Source: Altererythrobacter rubellus
GTDB taxonomy: Bacteria > Pseudomonadota > Alphaproteobacteria > Sphingomonadales > Sphingomonadaceae
DNA: 64,000 bases
Reading direction: 5' to 3'
Assembly (NCBI RefSeq): GCF_030284385.1
Contig: NZ_CP127221.1
Span: 992,001 to 1,056,000, forward strand
Both the position numbers and the translations under genes were made by a program. The notes beneath the pieces were generated by a model. That model made no database searches and was not told the DNA's origin. It was given only the letters and a program-made list of their open reading frames with translations. Within the stretch, counting starts at the first letter, position 1. Every line of letters starts with the position of its first letter. Of this stretch, positions 9,069 to 18,084 are shown piece by piece.

Positions 9069-9656
9069 TCAGGCGGTGACCCGGGCTGCCCGGGCTACAT
9101 AGCTTGCCAGTGCGCGGGGGTAGAGCTGATACTCAGCCAGCTTGACCCGCTCGGCGAGCGTGTCAGGCGTGTCTTCGGGCAGAATGGTGACTTTTACCTG
9201 CTCAAGGATTGCGCCTGAATCGAGTTCCGGCGTCACCAGATGAACGGTCGCGCCGCCATGCCTGTCGCCAGCCTCAATCGCACGTGCATGCGTGTTTAGC
9301 CCTTTGTATTTGGGCAGCAGCGAAGGGTGGATATTGATTATGTTGCCCGTCCAGCGCGAGACAAACTCTTCGGACAGGATGCGCATGTATCCGGCCAGAA
9401 CGATATAGTCCGCGTCCGCATCCTGCGCCGCGCGCTCCATCACCGCGTCGTGATCGGCGCGCTCCAAGCCTTTGTGCGAATGGGCAAAGGTCGCAATGCC
9501 TTCGGCTCTAGCCAACGAAAGCCCGTCTGCGCCTGGCCGGTTACTGGCGACCAGAACGACTTCATAGGGGCAATCTGGCAGCCTGCTGGCGTAAAGCAGC
9601 GCGGCCATATTAGTGCCGCTGCCGGAAATAAAAATGGCGACCTTTGCCTTAGGCAA
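9069..9656 (-). CDS. purN: Phosphoribosylglycinamide formyltransferase PurN
   Basis: Third step of de novo purine synthesis, using 10-formyl-tetrahydrofolate to formylate GAR. The 195-residue product has the GAR-binding loop [13 protein letters not shown], the catalytic-region segment [20 protein letters not shown], and [21 protein letters not shown], which holds the catalytic His and Asn context. No ATG exists in the right place. A TTG at 9656 overlaps the purM stop by 8 bp and is preceded by GGGAAG, so it is chosen as the start; a longer frame exists but would run far into purM. Adjacent, overlapping purM and purN are usual in proteobacteria. Confidence 0.93.
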   Translation of the reverse strand: MPKAKVAIFISGSGTNMAALLYASRLPDCPYEVVLVASNRPGADGLSLARAEGIATFAHSHKGLERADHDAVMERAAQDADADYIVLAGYMRILSEEFVSRWTGNIINIHPSLLPKYKGLNTHARAIEAGDRHGGATVHLVTPELDSGAILEQVKVTILPEDTPDTLAERVKLAEYQLYPRALASYVARAARVTA

Positions 9657-10752
9657 GGTGCTTTGCTTCCCAGTCGGTCGTGGCCGACCATGTCCCTTGG
9701 CTGCCCTTGACGGTGCAGCCCCGATCGCCCGCTTCGATTGTGCCGATGGTGAAGGCATTCTCGCCTGCATCTGCCAGCCGGGTAAGGACAGCATCCTGAT
9801 GATCCGGCGCAACCGCAAGCACCATTCCGGTGCCGCCATTGAAGGTACGCGCCATTTCCGCCGGTTCGATATTCCCCTGCGCTTGCAGGAAGGCCATCAG
9901 CCGGGGCTGCTCCCAGCTATCGGCATCGACCATCGCATGCGCGCCTTCGGGCAGAACGCGCGGGATGTTTTCAAGCAATCCGCCGCCGGTGATATGCGCC
10001 ATTCCGTCGATCAACCCTTCGCGAACCAGCGGCAGCAGCGATGTGACATAGATTCGCGTTGGCTCGATCAGCGTATCAATCAGCAGTCGATCTGAATCGA
10101 ACAGGGCAGGGCGATCCAGTTTCCATCCCTTGTCGGCAGCAAGGCGCCGCACCAGCGAATACCCGTTCGAATGCACGCCCGAGGAAGCAAGCCCGATCAA
10201 CATATGGCCCGGCGCAACTTTCTCTCCGGTCAGCTGTTCGCCGCGTTCAACCGCGCCAACACAGAATCCAGCCAGATCATAATCACCTGCGGCATACATG
10301 CCGGGCATCTCAGCAGTTTCCCCGCCAATCAACGCGCATCCCGCTTGTTTGCAGCCTTCGGCGATGCCCGCAATCACGCGTTCCGCAACCCCATTTTCCA
10401 GCTTGCCGGTGGCAAAATAGTCCAGGAAGAACAGCGGTTCTGCGCCTTGCACGATCAGATCGTTGACGCACATGGCGACCAGATCGATCCCGACTGTGTC
10501 ATGCCGGTCGTGATCGATCGCCAGCTTCAGCTTGGTGCCGACGCCATCGTTGCCCGCAACCAGTAGAGGGTCTTTATAGCCAGCCGCCTTGGGGTCGAAA
10601 AAGCCGCCAAATCCGCCGATTTCGCCATCCGCACCAGGGCGCATTGTCGCTTTCACCAGGGAACCGATCGCCTTGACCAAGCGGTTGCCGGCATCAATCG
10701 AGACGCCTGCGTCTTCGTAAGTATAGCTTTCGGGCGGTGTGTTATTGGCCAT
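9649..10752 (-). CDS. purM: Phosphoribosylformylglycinamidine cyclo-ligase PurM (AIR synthetase)
   Basis: ATP-dependent ring closure giving aminoimidazole ribonucleotide, the fifth step of purine synthesis. The 367-residue product shows [15 protein letters not shown] at the N-terminus, then GGFGGFFDP and [41 protein letters not shown] and the [17 protein letters not shown] segment, all PurM hallmarks. The ATG at 10752 has an AGAGGTGGA ribosome-binding site; the longer upstream frame is non-coding. It is divergent from a DUF2066 gene, an arrangement typical of sphingomonads. Confidence 0.97.
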   Translation of the reverse strand: MANNTPPESYTYEDAGVSIDAGNRLVKAIGSLVKATMRPGADGEIGGFGGFFDPKAAGYKDPLLVAGNDGVGTKLKLAIDHDRHDTVGIDLVAMCVNDLIVQGAEPLFFLDYFATGKLENGVAERVIAGIAEGCKQAGCALIGGETAEMPGMYAAGDYDLAGFCVGAVERGEQLTGEKVAPGHMLIGLASSGVHSNGYSLVRRLAADKGWKLDRPALFDSDRLLIDTLIEPTRIYVTSLLPLVREGLIDGMAHITGGGLLENIPRVLPEGAHAMVDADSWEQPRLMAFLQAQGNIEPAEMARTFNGGTGMVLAVAPDHQDAVLTRLADAGENAFTIGTIEAGDRGCTVKGSQGTWSATTDWEAKHLA

Positions 10753-10825
10753 AATGTCCACCTCTTTAGCCTTTCGAGCTTGGAATTCCACTCGCCTTTG
10801 GGCAAAAGGCATCAGCTTTTCCCCT

Positions 10826-12097
10826 ATGACTGTATCATCTGCCTTCATGCGCCTTACGCAACCGCTTCCAAGCCGCACAATTGTGGTTGCGATTCTCGGC
10901 GTAATCGCGCTTGTCGCGGGCCTTGCTGCGCTGACAGCACAGATCACCGGGGATCGCGGAATTGCGCCGGTCGCGTCGAGCAGTGACATCGATGTGACAG
11001 GAATTGAGGTCGACGTGCGCGGTGACACCGCTGAAGAGGCGCGCGCAGCCGGCTGGCGCAAGGCTCAGCGCGATGCTTGGGCGAAGATTGGTGGGCCGAA
11101 CCTACCGGATTCGCAGATTGACGGTATGGTCTCGGCCATCGTGATCGAGCGGGAACTCATCGGGCCGCGCCGCTACCGTGCCAGCCTCGGCGTTATTTTT
11201 GATCGCAATCGCGCAGGCCAGTACCTTGGCGGTGGTTCACGTGGTCGGTCGTCTGCACCGATGCTCTTGCTGCCGGTGACTGCGAGTGCGGGCACCTACA
11301 CCATGTATGAAGTTCGCAATCCGTGGCAGCGGGCCTGGGCGGAATTCAATCCGGGCACCAGCCGCATCAACTATGTTCGCCCTGCTGGCGCCGGTGGAGA
11401 CTTGCTGCTGCTCAACCATGGGCAGAGCATGCGCCGCAGCCGAACCTGGTGGCGCGTGATCCTCGATCAATTTGCAGCCGCCGATGTGCTCGTGCCGGTC
11501 GCGCGGCTTGAGTATTCTTACCCGGGCGGGCCCGTAGAGGGGACGTTCACTGCGCGCTACGGCCCGGATAACCGCTATCTCGACAGTTTTACCATGGACG
11601 CGGGATCGCCGGCGGAACTGCCCGAAATGCTATCTGAAGCAGTGTCACGTATGGACAGCATTTTCGAAGCGGCTTTGGCCGCAGGTGTATTGCGGCCAGA
11701 CCCGACTTTGAACATCAGTACGACGGCTGAGATGGATCCCGCTTTGGCACGGCTGATCGAAATCGGGCGAGCGATCCAAAGCCGAGAAGCGGCCATTACA
11801 GCCGGAGAGCTGGATCCGACAGCTCCCGCAGTCGCGCCGAACGCGACCGAACCCGCAATCGTCAGTTCCTATGTCGTCCAATTTGCCAGCCCCGATGCGG
11901 CCTCGATCGACGCGACATTGGCTGCGGTGCGCAGTGTGCCCGGCGTTCGCGGAGCGGCAACAACCAGCCTCGCGTTTGGAGGCACTTCGGTCATGCGTGT
12001 CAGCTTTGGCGGATCGCTTGATGCATTGGCGCAGGGCCTGCGAGAGCGCGGCTATAATGTGACGCAAGGCGCAGACGCGCTCGCAATCAGTCGATAG
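10826..12097 (+). CDS. DUF2066 domain-containing membrane-anchored protein
   Basis: About 423 residues. An N-terminal hydrophobic helix (about 15-38) acts as an uncleaved anchor or signal. A periplasmic-type domain follows, with the DUF2066 opening [20 protein letters not shown] and [15 protein letters not shown]. Towards the C-terminus, [20 protein letters not shown] starts a small ferredoxin-like region resembling the end of other family members. Function is unknown. In alphaproteobacteria the gene is commonly placed between purM and hda, as here, with hdaA 18 bp downstream. No Shine-Dalgarno is seen before the ATG at 10826 or the alternative ATG at 10847; either is possible. Confidence 0.8.
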   Translation: MTVSSAFMRLTQPLPSRTIVVAILGVIALVAGLAALTAQITGDRGIAPVASSSDIDVTGIEVDVRGDTAEEARAAGWRKAQRDAWAKIGGPNLPDSQIDGMVSAIVIERELIGPRRYRASLGVIFDRNRAGQYLGGGSRGRSSAPMLLLPVTASAGTYTMYEVRNPWQRAWAEFNPGTSRINYVRPAGAGGDLLLLNHGQSMRRSRTWWRVILDQFAAADVLVPVARLEYSYPGGPVEGTFTARYGPDNRYLDSFTMDAGSPAELPEMLSEAVSRMDSIFEAALAAGVLRPDPTLNISTTAEMDPALARLIEIGRAIQSREAAITAGELDPTAPAVAPNATEPAIVSSYVVQFASPDAASIDATLAAVRSVPGVRGAATTSLAFGGTSVMRVSFGGSLDALAQGLRERGYNVTQGADALAISR

Positions 12098-12115
12098 GTT
12101 CGAAAGAGCCCCACC

Positions 12116-12727
12116 ATGCCGTCACAGATTGCGCTTCCATTATCACTTTCCGGTTCAGGCGACCCTTCTCGCATAGTGATTGGGAACGCCAATAAGGCGG
12201 CCTATGAAGCGCTATTGAAGCCCGAGCGCTGGCCCTTCAACACGGCGGTCCTCACCGGACCTGAACGTTCCGGAAAAAGCCTGTTCGGCAAATGGGCGCT
12301 GGGGCAGGGCATAGCGGTAGTCGATGGTGCTGACGCCTGGGATGAAGCGGAACTTTTCCACCGTTGGAACCGCGCGCAGGAATCGGGTGAGCCGCTTCTA
12401 TTGATTTCAAATCGCCAGCCGTGGGACATCACATTGCCCGATTTGAAATCCCGCCTGAGTGGTTCGTTGCAGCTTGAGATTGGTGTGCCGGATGACGATA
12501 TGGCGGCGCATCTGATCGAAGCGATCGCTGTTCAGCGCGGGCTTGCACTGGCTGATGGAGCTGTCGATTATCTGGTTCCACGGGCGGAGCGCAGCTTCGC
12601 GGGAATTGAGCGACTCGTGGTTGCAATTGATCGTTTGAGCCTTGAACGCAAAGCCCCTGCCACCATGTCGCTGTGGCGGGACGCATTAGAAGCCACACGG
12701 GGCCCAGAGCAGGCACGCTTGCTTTAA
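12116..12727 (+). CDS. hdaA: DnaA-related regulatory protein HdaA
   Basis: Hda-type proteins bind the beta clamp and stimulate ATP hydrolysis by DnaA, limiting re-initiation of replication. The 203-residue product has near its N-terminus QIALPLSL, a match to the clamp-binding QxxLPL motif. It then has a degenerate Walker A, LTGPERSGKSLFGKWAL, and the Hda-like segment LLISNRQPWDITLPDLKSRL. C-terminal AAA lid helices include AERSFAGIERLVVAIDRLSL. It lies 18 bp after the DUF2066 gene and just upstream of cysE. Family level is clear from motif order and size. Confidence 0.88.
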   Translation: MPSQIALPLSLSGSGDPSRIVIGNANKAAYEALLKPERWPFNTAVLTGPERSGKSLFGKWALGQGIAVVDGADAWDEAELFHRWNRAQESGEPLLLISNRQPWDITLPDLKSRLSGSLQLEIGVPDDDMAAHLIEAIAVQRGLALADGAVDYLVPRAERSFAGIERLVVAIDRLSLERKAPATMSLWRDALEATRGPEQARLL

Positions 12728-12753
12728 AGGCTGTTTGGTGGGAGTATTTGAAT

Positions 12754-13458
12754 ATGTTCGACCGGCTCAAAGGCTATCTGGACTCAGTCAAGGCGCGCGA
12801 TCCGTCACCGCGTTCGCGTTGGGAAATCCTTTTTTATCCAGGTGTTTGGGCGCTGGGGCTCCACCGCGTCGCGCATTGGTTGTACGAAGCCAAGCTTTAT
12901 TTTCTAGCGCGGTTCGTGAACCATTTTTCGCGATTTCTGACAGCAATCGATATTCACCCCGGGGCGGAAATCGGGAAGAATTTCTTTATCGATCACGGTT
13001 TCACGGTGGTTGGAGAAACAGCGCAAATCGGTGACAATGTCACGATCTACCAGAATGTGACATTAGGTGGGACAAACCCGACCAACGGCGTGGGGGGCAA
13101 GCGCCATCCCACCATCGGGGACAATGTCATCATCGGTTCGGGCGCGCAAATCATCGGTCCGATCACCTTGGGTGAGCGTGCACGCGTCGGTGCAAATGCA
13201 GTTGTTGTGGAAGATGTCCCTGCGGGAGCAACCATGGTGGGGTTCAAGGCACGCTCGACCCTGATCCCGGCCGAGGAATGGATGCGCGAGTTTATTCCTT
13301 ATGGCATTACGCCGGAATGCGAAGATGCTGAAGGCAATCGCATCGATTGCATCGAAAAGCTGGAAGTTGAATTGAAAGTCCTGAAAGCAGAGATCGAAGC
13401 ATTGAAGGCCGAACACGAGCTCAATGTGCCCCCACAACGCAGCGGGACTGACGATTGA
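12754..13458 (+). CDS. cysE: Serine O-acetyltransferase (CysE/EpsC type)
   Basis: Acetylates L-serine for cysteine synthesis. The 234-residue product has a short N-terminal helical region and then a left-handed beta-helix of hexapeptide repeats. Diagnostic segments are DIHPGAEIGKNFFIDHG, NVTIYQNVTLGG and KRHPTIGDNVIIGSGAQIIG. Residues after about 190 form a helical tail (KLEVELKVLKAEIEALKAE), probably coiled coil. The ATG at 12754 follows GGGAG. The stop overlaps the start of the DUF2794 gene (TGATG), so the two are coupled. It is shorter at the N-terminus than the enterobacterial enzyme, as in EpsC-type members. Confidence 0.93.
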   Translation: MFDRLKGYLDSVKARDPSPRSRWEILFYPGVWALGLHRVAHWLYEAKLYFLARFVNHFSRFLTAIDIHPGAEIGKNFFIDHGFTVVGETAQIGDNVTIYQNVTLGGTNPTNGVGGKRHPTIGDNVIIGSGAQIIGPITLGERARVGANAVVVEDVPAGATMVGFKARSTLIPAEEWMREFIPYGITPECEDAEGNRIDCIEKLEVELKVLKAEIEALKAEHELNVPPQRSGTDD

Positions 13459-13823
13459 TGAATTCTCGTATGCGTTCGGGGATTCCTGGATCAGTCGTCG
13501 CGTTTCCCGGACGTGCTCCAAACCAGATTGCATTTGACCGCGAAGAATTACAGCGCATTCTCGATCTCTATGGCCGAATGGTCGCGGCCGGTGAATGGCG
13601 TGACTATGCGATGGATTTCACCAAGGACGTAGCGGTGTTTGCGGCCTTTCGGCGCACAGCCGAGCAACCTCAAACACGGATCGAGAAACGCCCTGCCTTG
13701 CGCGGCAAACAAGGCATGTGGGCGCTGTTTGGCGAACAAGGCCAGGTATTAAAGCGCGGGCACGAGCTGGCCGGCGTGCTGGCGCCGATCGAACGGCGGC
13801 TGGTGAAGGCAATCGATATCTAA
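13458..13823 (+). CDS. DUF2794 domain-containing protein
   Basis: A 121-residue protein of the alphaproteobacterial DUF2794 family. The core reads FDREELQRILDLYGRMVAAG, then WRDYAMDFTKDVAVFAAFRR and further on RIEKRPALRGKQGMWALF. Function is unknown; there is no signal peptide or membrane segment. The ATG at 13458 shares its A with the cysE TGA. A structured terminator follows 11 bp after the stop. Confidence 0.83.
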   Translation: MNSRMRSGIPGSVVAFPGRAPNQIAFDREELQRILDLYGRMVAAGEWRDYAMDFTKDVAVFAAFRRTAEQPQTRIEKRPALRGKQGMWALFGEQGQVLKRGHELAGVLAPIERRLVKAIDI

Positions 13824-13834
13824 GCCTTAAGGAA

Positions 13835-13864
13835 AAAGGGCCCGCGCCTAGGCACGAGCCCTTT
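13835..13864. terminator. Bidirectional terminator between DUF2794 gene and SDR gene
   Basis: Arms AAAGGGC (13835-13841) and GCCCTTT (13858-13864) enclose further complementary CG and GCC/GGC steps around a TA loop, making an almost continuous stem with single mismatches. The minus-strand reading ends in five Ts and the plus-strand reading in three. It separates a plus-strand and a minus-strand unit. Confidence 0.7.
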
Positions 13865-14048
13865 CCGGTCCAACTCGAAGTTATGGAGTATTACGTTGCC
13901 GCTGCTGTTATCGGCAGACGGGCCTGAAGATCCTGCGGCAGAGGCTGGACAACGGCCCAGCGGATCGGAGTCCAGAACGCCGACAGTGTGAGCAGGGCAG
14001 AGCCGATTACCAGCGCAGTCAGCGCAACATTCAGCTCTACAGCGAGAA

Positions 14049-14984
14049 TTATCCGCGTGCGCTGGACGGTGCGGCGTCTGCGCCAAGCACTTTCTGCATC
14101 GCTTTCAGGATATTACCGCTCTGTTCGCTGCCCGATTGCGGGGCAGTGAGGTTCGAGAATTCGCTGATCTTGTCCCAGTTCGCGGCAAAGCCTTCGACTG
14201 TGCGGTCTTCTTCCTTGAGCCAAACCGCATCATTCATAACGGTCCAGCTGCTGTGATAGCCGCCTGCGCCCGCGCCAACGATTGCGTTGGTGGGCGAATC
14301 TTCGCTGACCAGGAACAGCGCAGCAGGAACAACGTTGACCGGATCGAACAGCTTGAATGCTTCTTCCGGGAAAAGGTCTTCCGTCATGCGTGTACCCGCA
14401 ACCGGCGACAGCGTGTTCACGCGAATGTTGTACTTCGCGCCTTCAAGCTGAAGCGTCTTGGTGAGGCCAGCCAGACCCAGTTTCGCTGCGCCATAGTTAG
14501 CCTGGCCAAAGTTGCCGAACAGGCCGGTCGACGATGCTGTCATCAAGATACGGCCATAGGCTTGCTCACGGAAGGTTTCCCAGCATGCCTTGGTGACGAA
14601 CGCTGAGCCGGTCAGGTGTACCTTCAACACAAACTCAAAATCTTCCGGGCTCATCTTTGCGAAGGTCTTATCGCGAAGCACACCGGCATTGTTGATCAAG
14701 ACATGCACGCCGCCCCATTTCTGTTTGGCGTCGGCGACCATCTTTTCCATCTGTTCGTATTCAGTGACAGAACCGCCGTTCGACATGGCTTCGCCGCCCA
14801 TGGCCTCGATTTCCTCGACCACTTTCAGCGCCATGTCCGAATGGCCTGTGCCATCCCGCGAACCGCCAAGGTCATTCACCACGACCTTCGCACCGCGACG
14901 TGCCAGTTCCAGCGCATACTCACGGCCCAGACCGCCGCCAGCGCCGGTTACAATGGCTACTTTGTCCTTGAAGTTGATGCTCAT
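14049..14984 (-). CDS. SDR of the MFE-2 / 3-hydroxyacyl-CoA dehydrogenase type
   Basis: A 311-residue short-chain dehydrogenase. It has the NAD-binding KDKVAIVTGAGGGLGREYAL (about 6-25), the VVNDLGGSRDGTG insert after beta-2, NNAGVLRDKTFAKM, a catalytic Ser in LMTASSTGLFG, and YGAAKLGLAGL carrying the catalytic Tyr and Lys. The insert and LRDKTF context are typical of the (3R)-hydroxyacyl-CoA dehydrogenase domain of peroxisomal multifunctional enzyme 2 (HSD17B4) and its bacterial single-domain relatives. The hydratase and SCP2 domains of MFE-2 are absent. A role in acyl-CoA or steroid side-chain oxidation is inferred from family only. GGAG-type bases (AGGAGAGGATCC) precede the ATG. Confidence 0.85.
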   Translation of the reverse strand: MSINFKDKVAIVTGAGGGLGREYALELARRGAKVVVNDLGGSRDGTGHSDMALKVVEEIEAMGGEAMSNGGSVTEYEQMEKMVADAKQKWGGVHVLINNAGVLRDKTFAKMSPEDFEFVLKVHLTGSAFVTKACWETFREQAYGRILMTASSTGLFGNFGQANYGAAKLGLAGLTKTLQLEGAKYNIRVNTLSPVAGTRMTEDLFPEEAFKLFDPVNVVPAALFLVSEDSPTNAIVGAGAGGYHSSWTVMNDAVWLKEEDRTVEGFAANWDKISEFSNLTAPQSGSEQSGNILKAMQKVLGADAAPSSARG

Positions 14985-15119
14985 GGGGGATCCTCTCCTG
15001 CTTATCCGGCCGCCTCAGGCCTTCCGTTTACGTAATATGCGGCCTGCGTGGCACTTTCTTTGCTGCGTTGCAACAGGCGGTTGCAGCGAGGCTGTATTCC
15101 GTAGCGGCAATCGTGCGTC

Positions 15120-15803
15120 TCAGAGCGCTTCCAGAGCCGGAATCAGCGCTTTGAGCGAATCAATAACCGCATCCGCGCCCAGATCCTGTGCCGGCAGATC
15201 GCAATAGCCGTAGGCTGCAGCGACAACCGGTACACCCGCTCCTTGCGCGGCTTTTACATCATAGGTCGAGTCGCCGACAAATACGAAACGTTGCGCTTCG
15301 CATCTTTTCCGGGCTTCAATCACCGGATCAGGTGCAGGTTTGGCGAGAAACTTGCCGTCCTCACCGCGCCCCATCGAATCCCCGCCAATGATCCCTACGA
15401 AGTGGTGAGCCAGACCAAGCTCTGTCAGCACCTTGGTCGCAAACTCTTCAAACTTGTTGGTCACCACCGCCATTTTGACACCGCGCATCGTGAGTTCATC
15501 AAGCACGCTTTCGGCATGTGGGTATGGAGCTGTATAGACCGCGTTGTGCTCCGCATAATATCGCAGCATCTCCTTATAGAGCGCGCGGAAATCGTCTTCG
15601 GGCATACCGCCCTGTCCCTCGACCGCCTTTGCCAGCATGATCTTTGCCCCACCGCCGATCAGGTCTTTCGAACTGTCCACGGGCACGGGTTTCATGCCGC
15701 CTAGCTTGAGCGCATGGTTCACCGCTGCGCCCAAATCACGAAACGTGTCGAGCAAGGTCCCGTCGAGATCGAACCCGACACCATCAAAGGGAAAATCAGT
15801 CAT
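15120..15803 (-). CDS. gph: HAD-family phosphoglycolate-phosphatase-like hydrolase
   Basis: A 227-residue HAD subfamily IA phosphatase. Motif I is GFDLDGTLLDTFRDL (about 9-23), motif II lies in MAVVTNKFEEF, and motifs III/IV in KPAPDPVIEARKR followed by FVFVGDSTYDVKAAQGAGVP. A helical cap sits between motifs I and II. The best match is phosphoglycolate phosphatase (Gph), which salvages 2-phosphoglycolate from DNA repair, but HAD substrate assignment from sequence is uncertain. The ATG at 15803 has no strong Shine-Dalgarno. The gene is divergent from glmU with 59 bp between starts. Confidence 0.8.
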   Translation of the reverse strand: MTDFPFDGVGFDLDGTLLDTFRDLGAAVNHALKLGGMKPVPVDSSKDLIGGGAKIMLAKAVEGQGGMPEDDFRALYKEMLRYYAEHNAVYTAPYPHAESVLDELTMRGVKMAVVTNKFEEFATKVLTELGLAHHFVGIIGGDSMGRGEDGKFLAKPAPDPVIEARKRCEAQRFVFVGDSTYDVKAAQGAGVPVVAAAYGYCDLPAQDLGADAVIDSLKALIPALEAL

Positions 15804-15862
15804 GCACCGCGCCGTGGAGGATGGTTCTTCAAACCGCAAGCGTTTGGTGCCATATCGCTTAT

Positions 15863-17215
15863 ATGAGTGATTTAGCTGCGATCGTTCTTGCTGCGGGCAA
15901 GGGCACACGAATGAAGAGCGACCTGCACAAGGTGCTGCACCCGATTGCTGGACGGGCGATGCTTGACCATCTGCTTGCATCGCTGGACGAGCTGGCACCG
16001 AAACAGACCGTTGTCGTGGTCGGCGACAAGGCAGATCAGATTGCGCGGGCGGTTGGAGGTCGGGCTGAAACCGTCCCGCAGGAGCCACAACTGGGCACAG
16101 GCCATGCTGTGCAGCATGCGCAGGATACGCTCACCGGCTTTAGCGGTGATGTGCTGGTGCTTTACGGAGATGTCCCATTCGTTCGCGCAGAAACAATGCG
16201 CTCGATGCTGGAGCGTCTGCATGGCGCAGATGAGCCCGCTTGTGTGGTTTTGGGCTTCGAGCCCGCCGATCCAGGGCATTATGGCCGCGTCATTGCCAAC
16301 AATGCTGGCAGCATATCCAAAATGATCGAATTCAAGGATGCTAGCGAAGAAGAGCGTGCGTGCAGTCTGTGTAATTCTGGCCTGCTCGCCGCCCGGAGCG
16401 AAGATCTGTTCGCGCTGCTCGCGCGGGTCAGCAATGACAATGCGCAGAGTGAATATTACCTGCCCGACATCGTCAATATCGCGATCGGAGACGGCCGGGC
16501 TTGCGCGGTGGTGGTATGCGATGATCCGGGCGAAGTAACCGGGATCAACAGCCGCGGCGAATTGGCTGCTGCCGAAGCTGCGTGGCAAGCTGCGCGCCGT
16601 GAAGCCGCGCTGGCCGATGGCGCAACGCTGGTCGCGCCTGAAACCGTCTTCTTCAGCCATGACACCCGGCTGGGTCGCGACGTTATGGTTGAGCCTAATG
16701 TCGTATTCGGTCCGGGCGTTACAGTTGCCGATGGGGCATGGATCAAGGGCTTCAGCCATATCGAAGGCGCGAGCATCGGTGCGGGCGCGCAAGTCGGCCC
16801 CTTTGCCCGGCTGCGCCCGGGGGCAGTGCTGGAAGAGAATGCCTTTGTCGGCAATTTCGTGGAAATGAAGAAAGCGACGCTCGGCCCCGGGGCAAAGGCC
16901 AGCCACCTCACCTATCTGGGTGATGCAATAGTGGGCGAAAACGCCAATATCGGTGCGGGTACTATTACCTGCAATTACGACGGCTATTTCAAATACAAAA
17001 CCGAGATTGGCCCGCGCGCCTTCATTGGATCGAACAGTTCGCTTATCGCGCCGGTAAAGATCGGTGCGGATGCCATTGTGGCTGCGGGCAGCGAGGTCAG
17101 CCGTGACGTTGGCGACGGGGACCTGCGCATGGTGCGTGGAGAGCAGATCGTGAAGCCCGGCTGGGCGGACCGGTTTCACGACGCGATGAAGAAGAAAGCG
17201 GCGAAGAAAGATTGA
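15863..17215 (+). CDS. glmU: Bifunctional GlmU: GlcN-1-P acetyltransferase / GlcNAc-1-P uridyltransferase
   Basis: Makes UDP-GlcNAc for peptidoglycan and LPS. The 450-residue product has an N-terminal Rossmann-like pyrophosphorylase domain with LAAGKGTRMKSDLHKVL, QLGTGHAVQHA and YGDVPF. The C-terminal left-handed beta-helix acetyltransferase domain has LRPGAVLEENAFVGNFVEMK and NIGAGTITCNYDG. Full length. The ATG at 15863 is chosen because the conserved LAAGKGTRM starts nine residues later; an upstream in-frame codon exists without support. An HNH-type gene follows after 7 bp. Confidence 0.96.
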   Translation: MSDLAAIVLAAGKGTRMKSDLHKVLHPIAGRAMLDHLLASLDELAPKQTVVVVGDKADQIARAVGGRAETVPQEPQLGTGHAVQHAQDTLTGFSGDVLVLYGDVPFVRAETMRSMLERLHGADEPACVVLGFEPADPGHYGRVIANNAGSISKMIEFKDASEEERACSLCNSGLLAARSEDLFALLARVSNDNAQSEYYLPDIVNIAIGDGRACAVVVCDDPGEVTGINSRGELAAAEAAWQAARREAALADGATLVAPETVFFSHDTRLGRDVMVEPNVVFGPGVTVADGAWIKGFSHIEGASIGAGAQVGPFARLRPGAVLEENAFVGNFVEMKKATLGPGAKASHLTYLGDAIVGENANIGAGTITCNYDGYFKYKTEIGPRAFIGSNSSLIAPVKIGADAIVAAGSEVSRDVGDGDLRMVRGEQIVKPGWADRFHDAMKKKAAKKD

Positions 17216-17222
17216 GGCGCGT

Positions 17223-17498
17223 GTGAGCGAAGCCGCTTGCCTCACCTGCTGGTTGTGCGAACGTCCGTTCGAAACGCTTATGCAGTGGCACCACACGGTT
17301 CCGAAGGCGAAGAAGGGCCGCGAAACTGTGGCTATCCATCCGATCTGCCACAAGGCGATCCACGCGAACTTTACCAATGCCGAACTTGCAAGAATGGGCG
17401 CAGATCAGGGGGCGATCCGCGCCCATCCGGAGATTGCCAAATTCGTGAATTGGGTCAGCTCCAAGTCGCCTGACTTTCACGCACCGACCAGGAAATAG
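17223..17498 (+). CDS. Small HNH-nuclease-like protein
   Basis: A 91-residue protein with a GTG start 7 bp after glmU. It has CLTCWLC near the N-terminus, then MQWHHTVPKAKKG, HPICHKAIHANF and a C-terminal helix. The CxxC, HH and CHxxIH spacing fits a compact HNH/treble-clef fold with the catalytic HH pair. Such small HNH proteins next to glmU are seen in other sphingomonads from memory, where function is not established. It could be a nuclease or merely a zinc-binding domain. No partner gene for a restriction or mobile element role is nearby. Confidence 0.72.
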   Translation: MSEAACLTCWLCERPFETLMQWHHTVPKAKKGRETVAIHPICHKAIHANFTNAELARMGADQGAIRAHPEIAKFVNWVSSKSPDFHAPTRK

Positions 17499-17572
17499 TG
17501 CGTTCGATCAGGCGGCTAGCGTGACGATACGGGTTGCGACCCTTGGTAGCTGCGACCCTGTCGGACTAAACC

Positions 17573-17863
17573 TCAGGCTTCTTCCAACTCTCCGCCTCTG
17601 GCCAGCTCGCGATTGCGCAGCTCCAGCGGTTGTTTTGGAGTGACCTTCTGTGCGTGGCGGGCATCCACCTGCTGTTCCCACTGGCGGAACTCGCTGTGAC
17701 TCAGCAGATAGCGCCACCGCGCTTCGTCGAAGCTTATCAGCTTCTCTCGTACGGCTTGCACAACCTCTTCCTTGCGCGCTTTGGACCAGTGAATGTCGTG
17801 ATTCCGAGGCAGACCGGCACGCTTGATCGCGTCAGTCACATTCTCATTTGGGGCGTATACCAT
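17573..17863 (-). CDS. sciP: SciP-like CtrA-inhibitor (DUF1153)
   Basis: A 96-residue protein whose core KEEVVQAVREKLISFDEARW followed by RYLLSHSEFRQWEQQVDA matches the DUF1153 helix-turn-helix domain of Caulobacter SciP, which binds DNA and CtrA and shuts down CtrA-activated transcription in G1. The start is ATG at 17863, with GGAGAAAG six bases upstream; a longer frame adds 33 residues from AT-rich DNA and is rejected. The C-terminal tail is charged and disordered-looking. Upstream DNA contains a paired direct repeat with a palindrome between (17911-17958), a candidate control region. Regulation of flagellar or cell-cycle genes is inferred from Caulobacter. Confidence 0.8.
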   Translation of the reverse strand: MVYAPNENVTDAIKRAGLPRNHDIHWSKARKEEVVQAVREKLISFDEARWRYLLSHSEFRQWEQQVDARHAQKVTPKQPLELRNRELARGGELEEA

Positions 17864-17910
17864 CGACTTTCTCCAACAAAACCATAACCCCCGCGGAAAC
17901 AAATCGTGGA

Positions 17911-17958
17911 TTTTCTGAGTTAATTCGGACTTTCGAAAGATAGTTCTTTTTGAGTTAA
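17911..17958. promoter_or_regulatory. Direct repeat plus palindrome upstream of sciP
   Basis: Two 13-mers, TTTTCTGAGTTAA (17911-17923) and CTTTTTGAGTTAA (17946-17958), are 35 bp apart with two mismatches, and the perfect palindrome CTTTCGAAAG (17930-17939) lies between them. On the sciP strand each reads TTAACTCA, containing the TTAA core used by CtrA. This region is clearly more AT-rich than the neighbouring genes. Confidence 0.45.
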
Positions 17959-18084
17959 ACACTCGATCGGTGCTGCTTATGCGACGAACCGCGCAAGGTT
18001 ATCCGGGTTAGCTGACGGGTCAGTGCAAAGATGGAACCAATACGCTTCTCATTCGCTTGAAATCTCAAGACGAAGGGGATTCGT

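Noticed and set aside
13891..14030. Minus-strand open frame of about 40 codons after the SDR gene, encoding a hydrophobic stretch (ALTALVIGSALLTLSAFW)
   Set aside because: Composition looks like a small membrane protein, but there is no ATG, GTG or TTG start in frame and no ribosome-binding site; kept out for lack of a start.
15060..15095. GTTGCAAC...GGTTGCAG repeats near the gph stop
   Set aside because: Looks like a degenerate local duplication of a common 8-mer; similar GTTGCAAC words occur elsewhere in the window without pattern.
15872..17377. 501-codon open frame antisense to glmU
   Set aside because: Mirror frame of a GC3-rich gene; it has no recognisable motif, and glmU on the plus strand is unmistakable.
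18012..18023. CTGAC-GG-GTCAG palindrome upstream of the SOUL gene
   Set aside because: Short (5-2-5) and of a kind expected by chance several times in a window this size; no supporting context.
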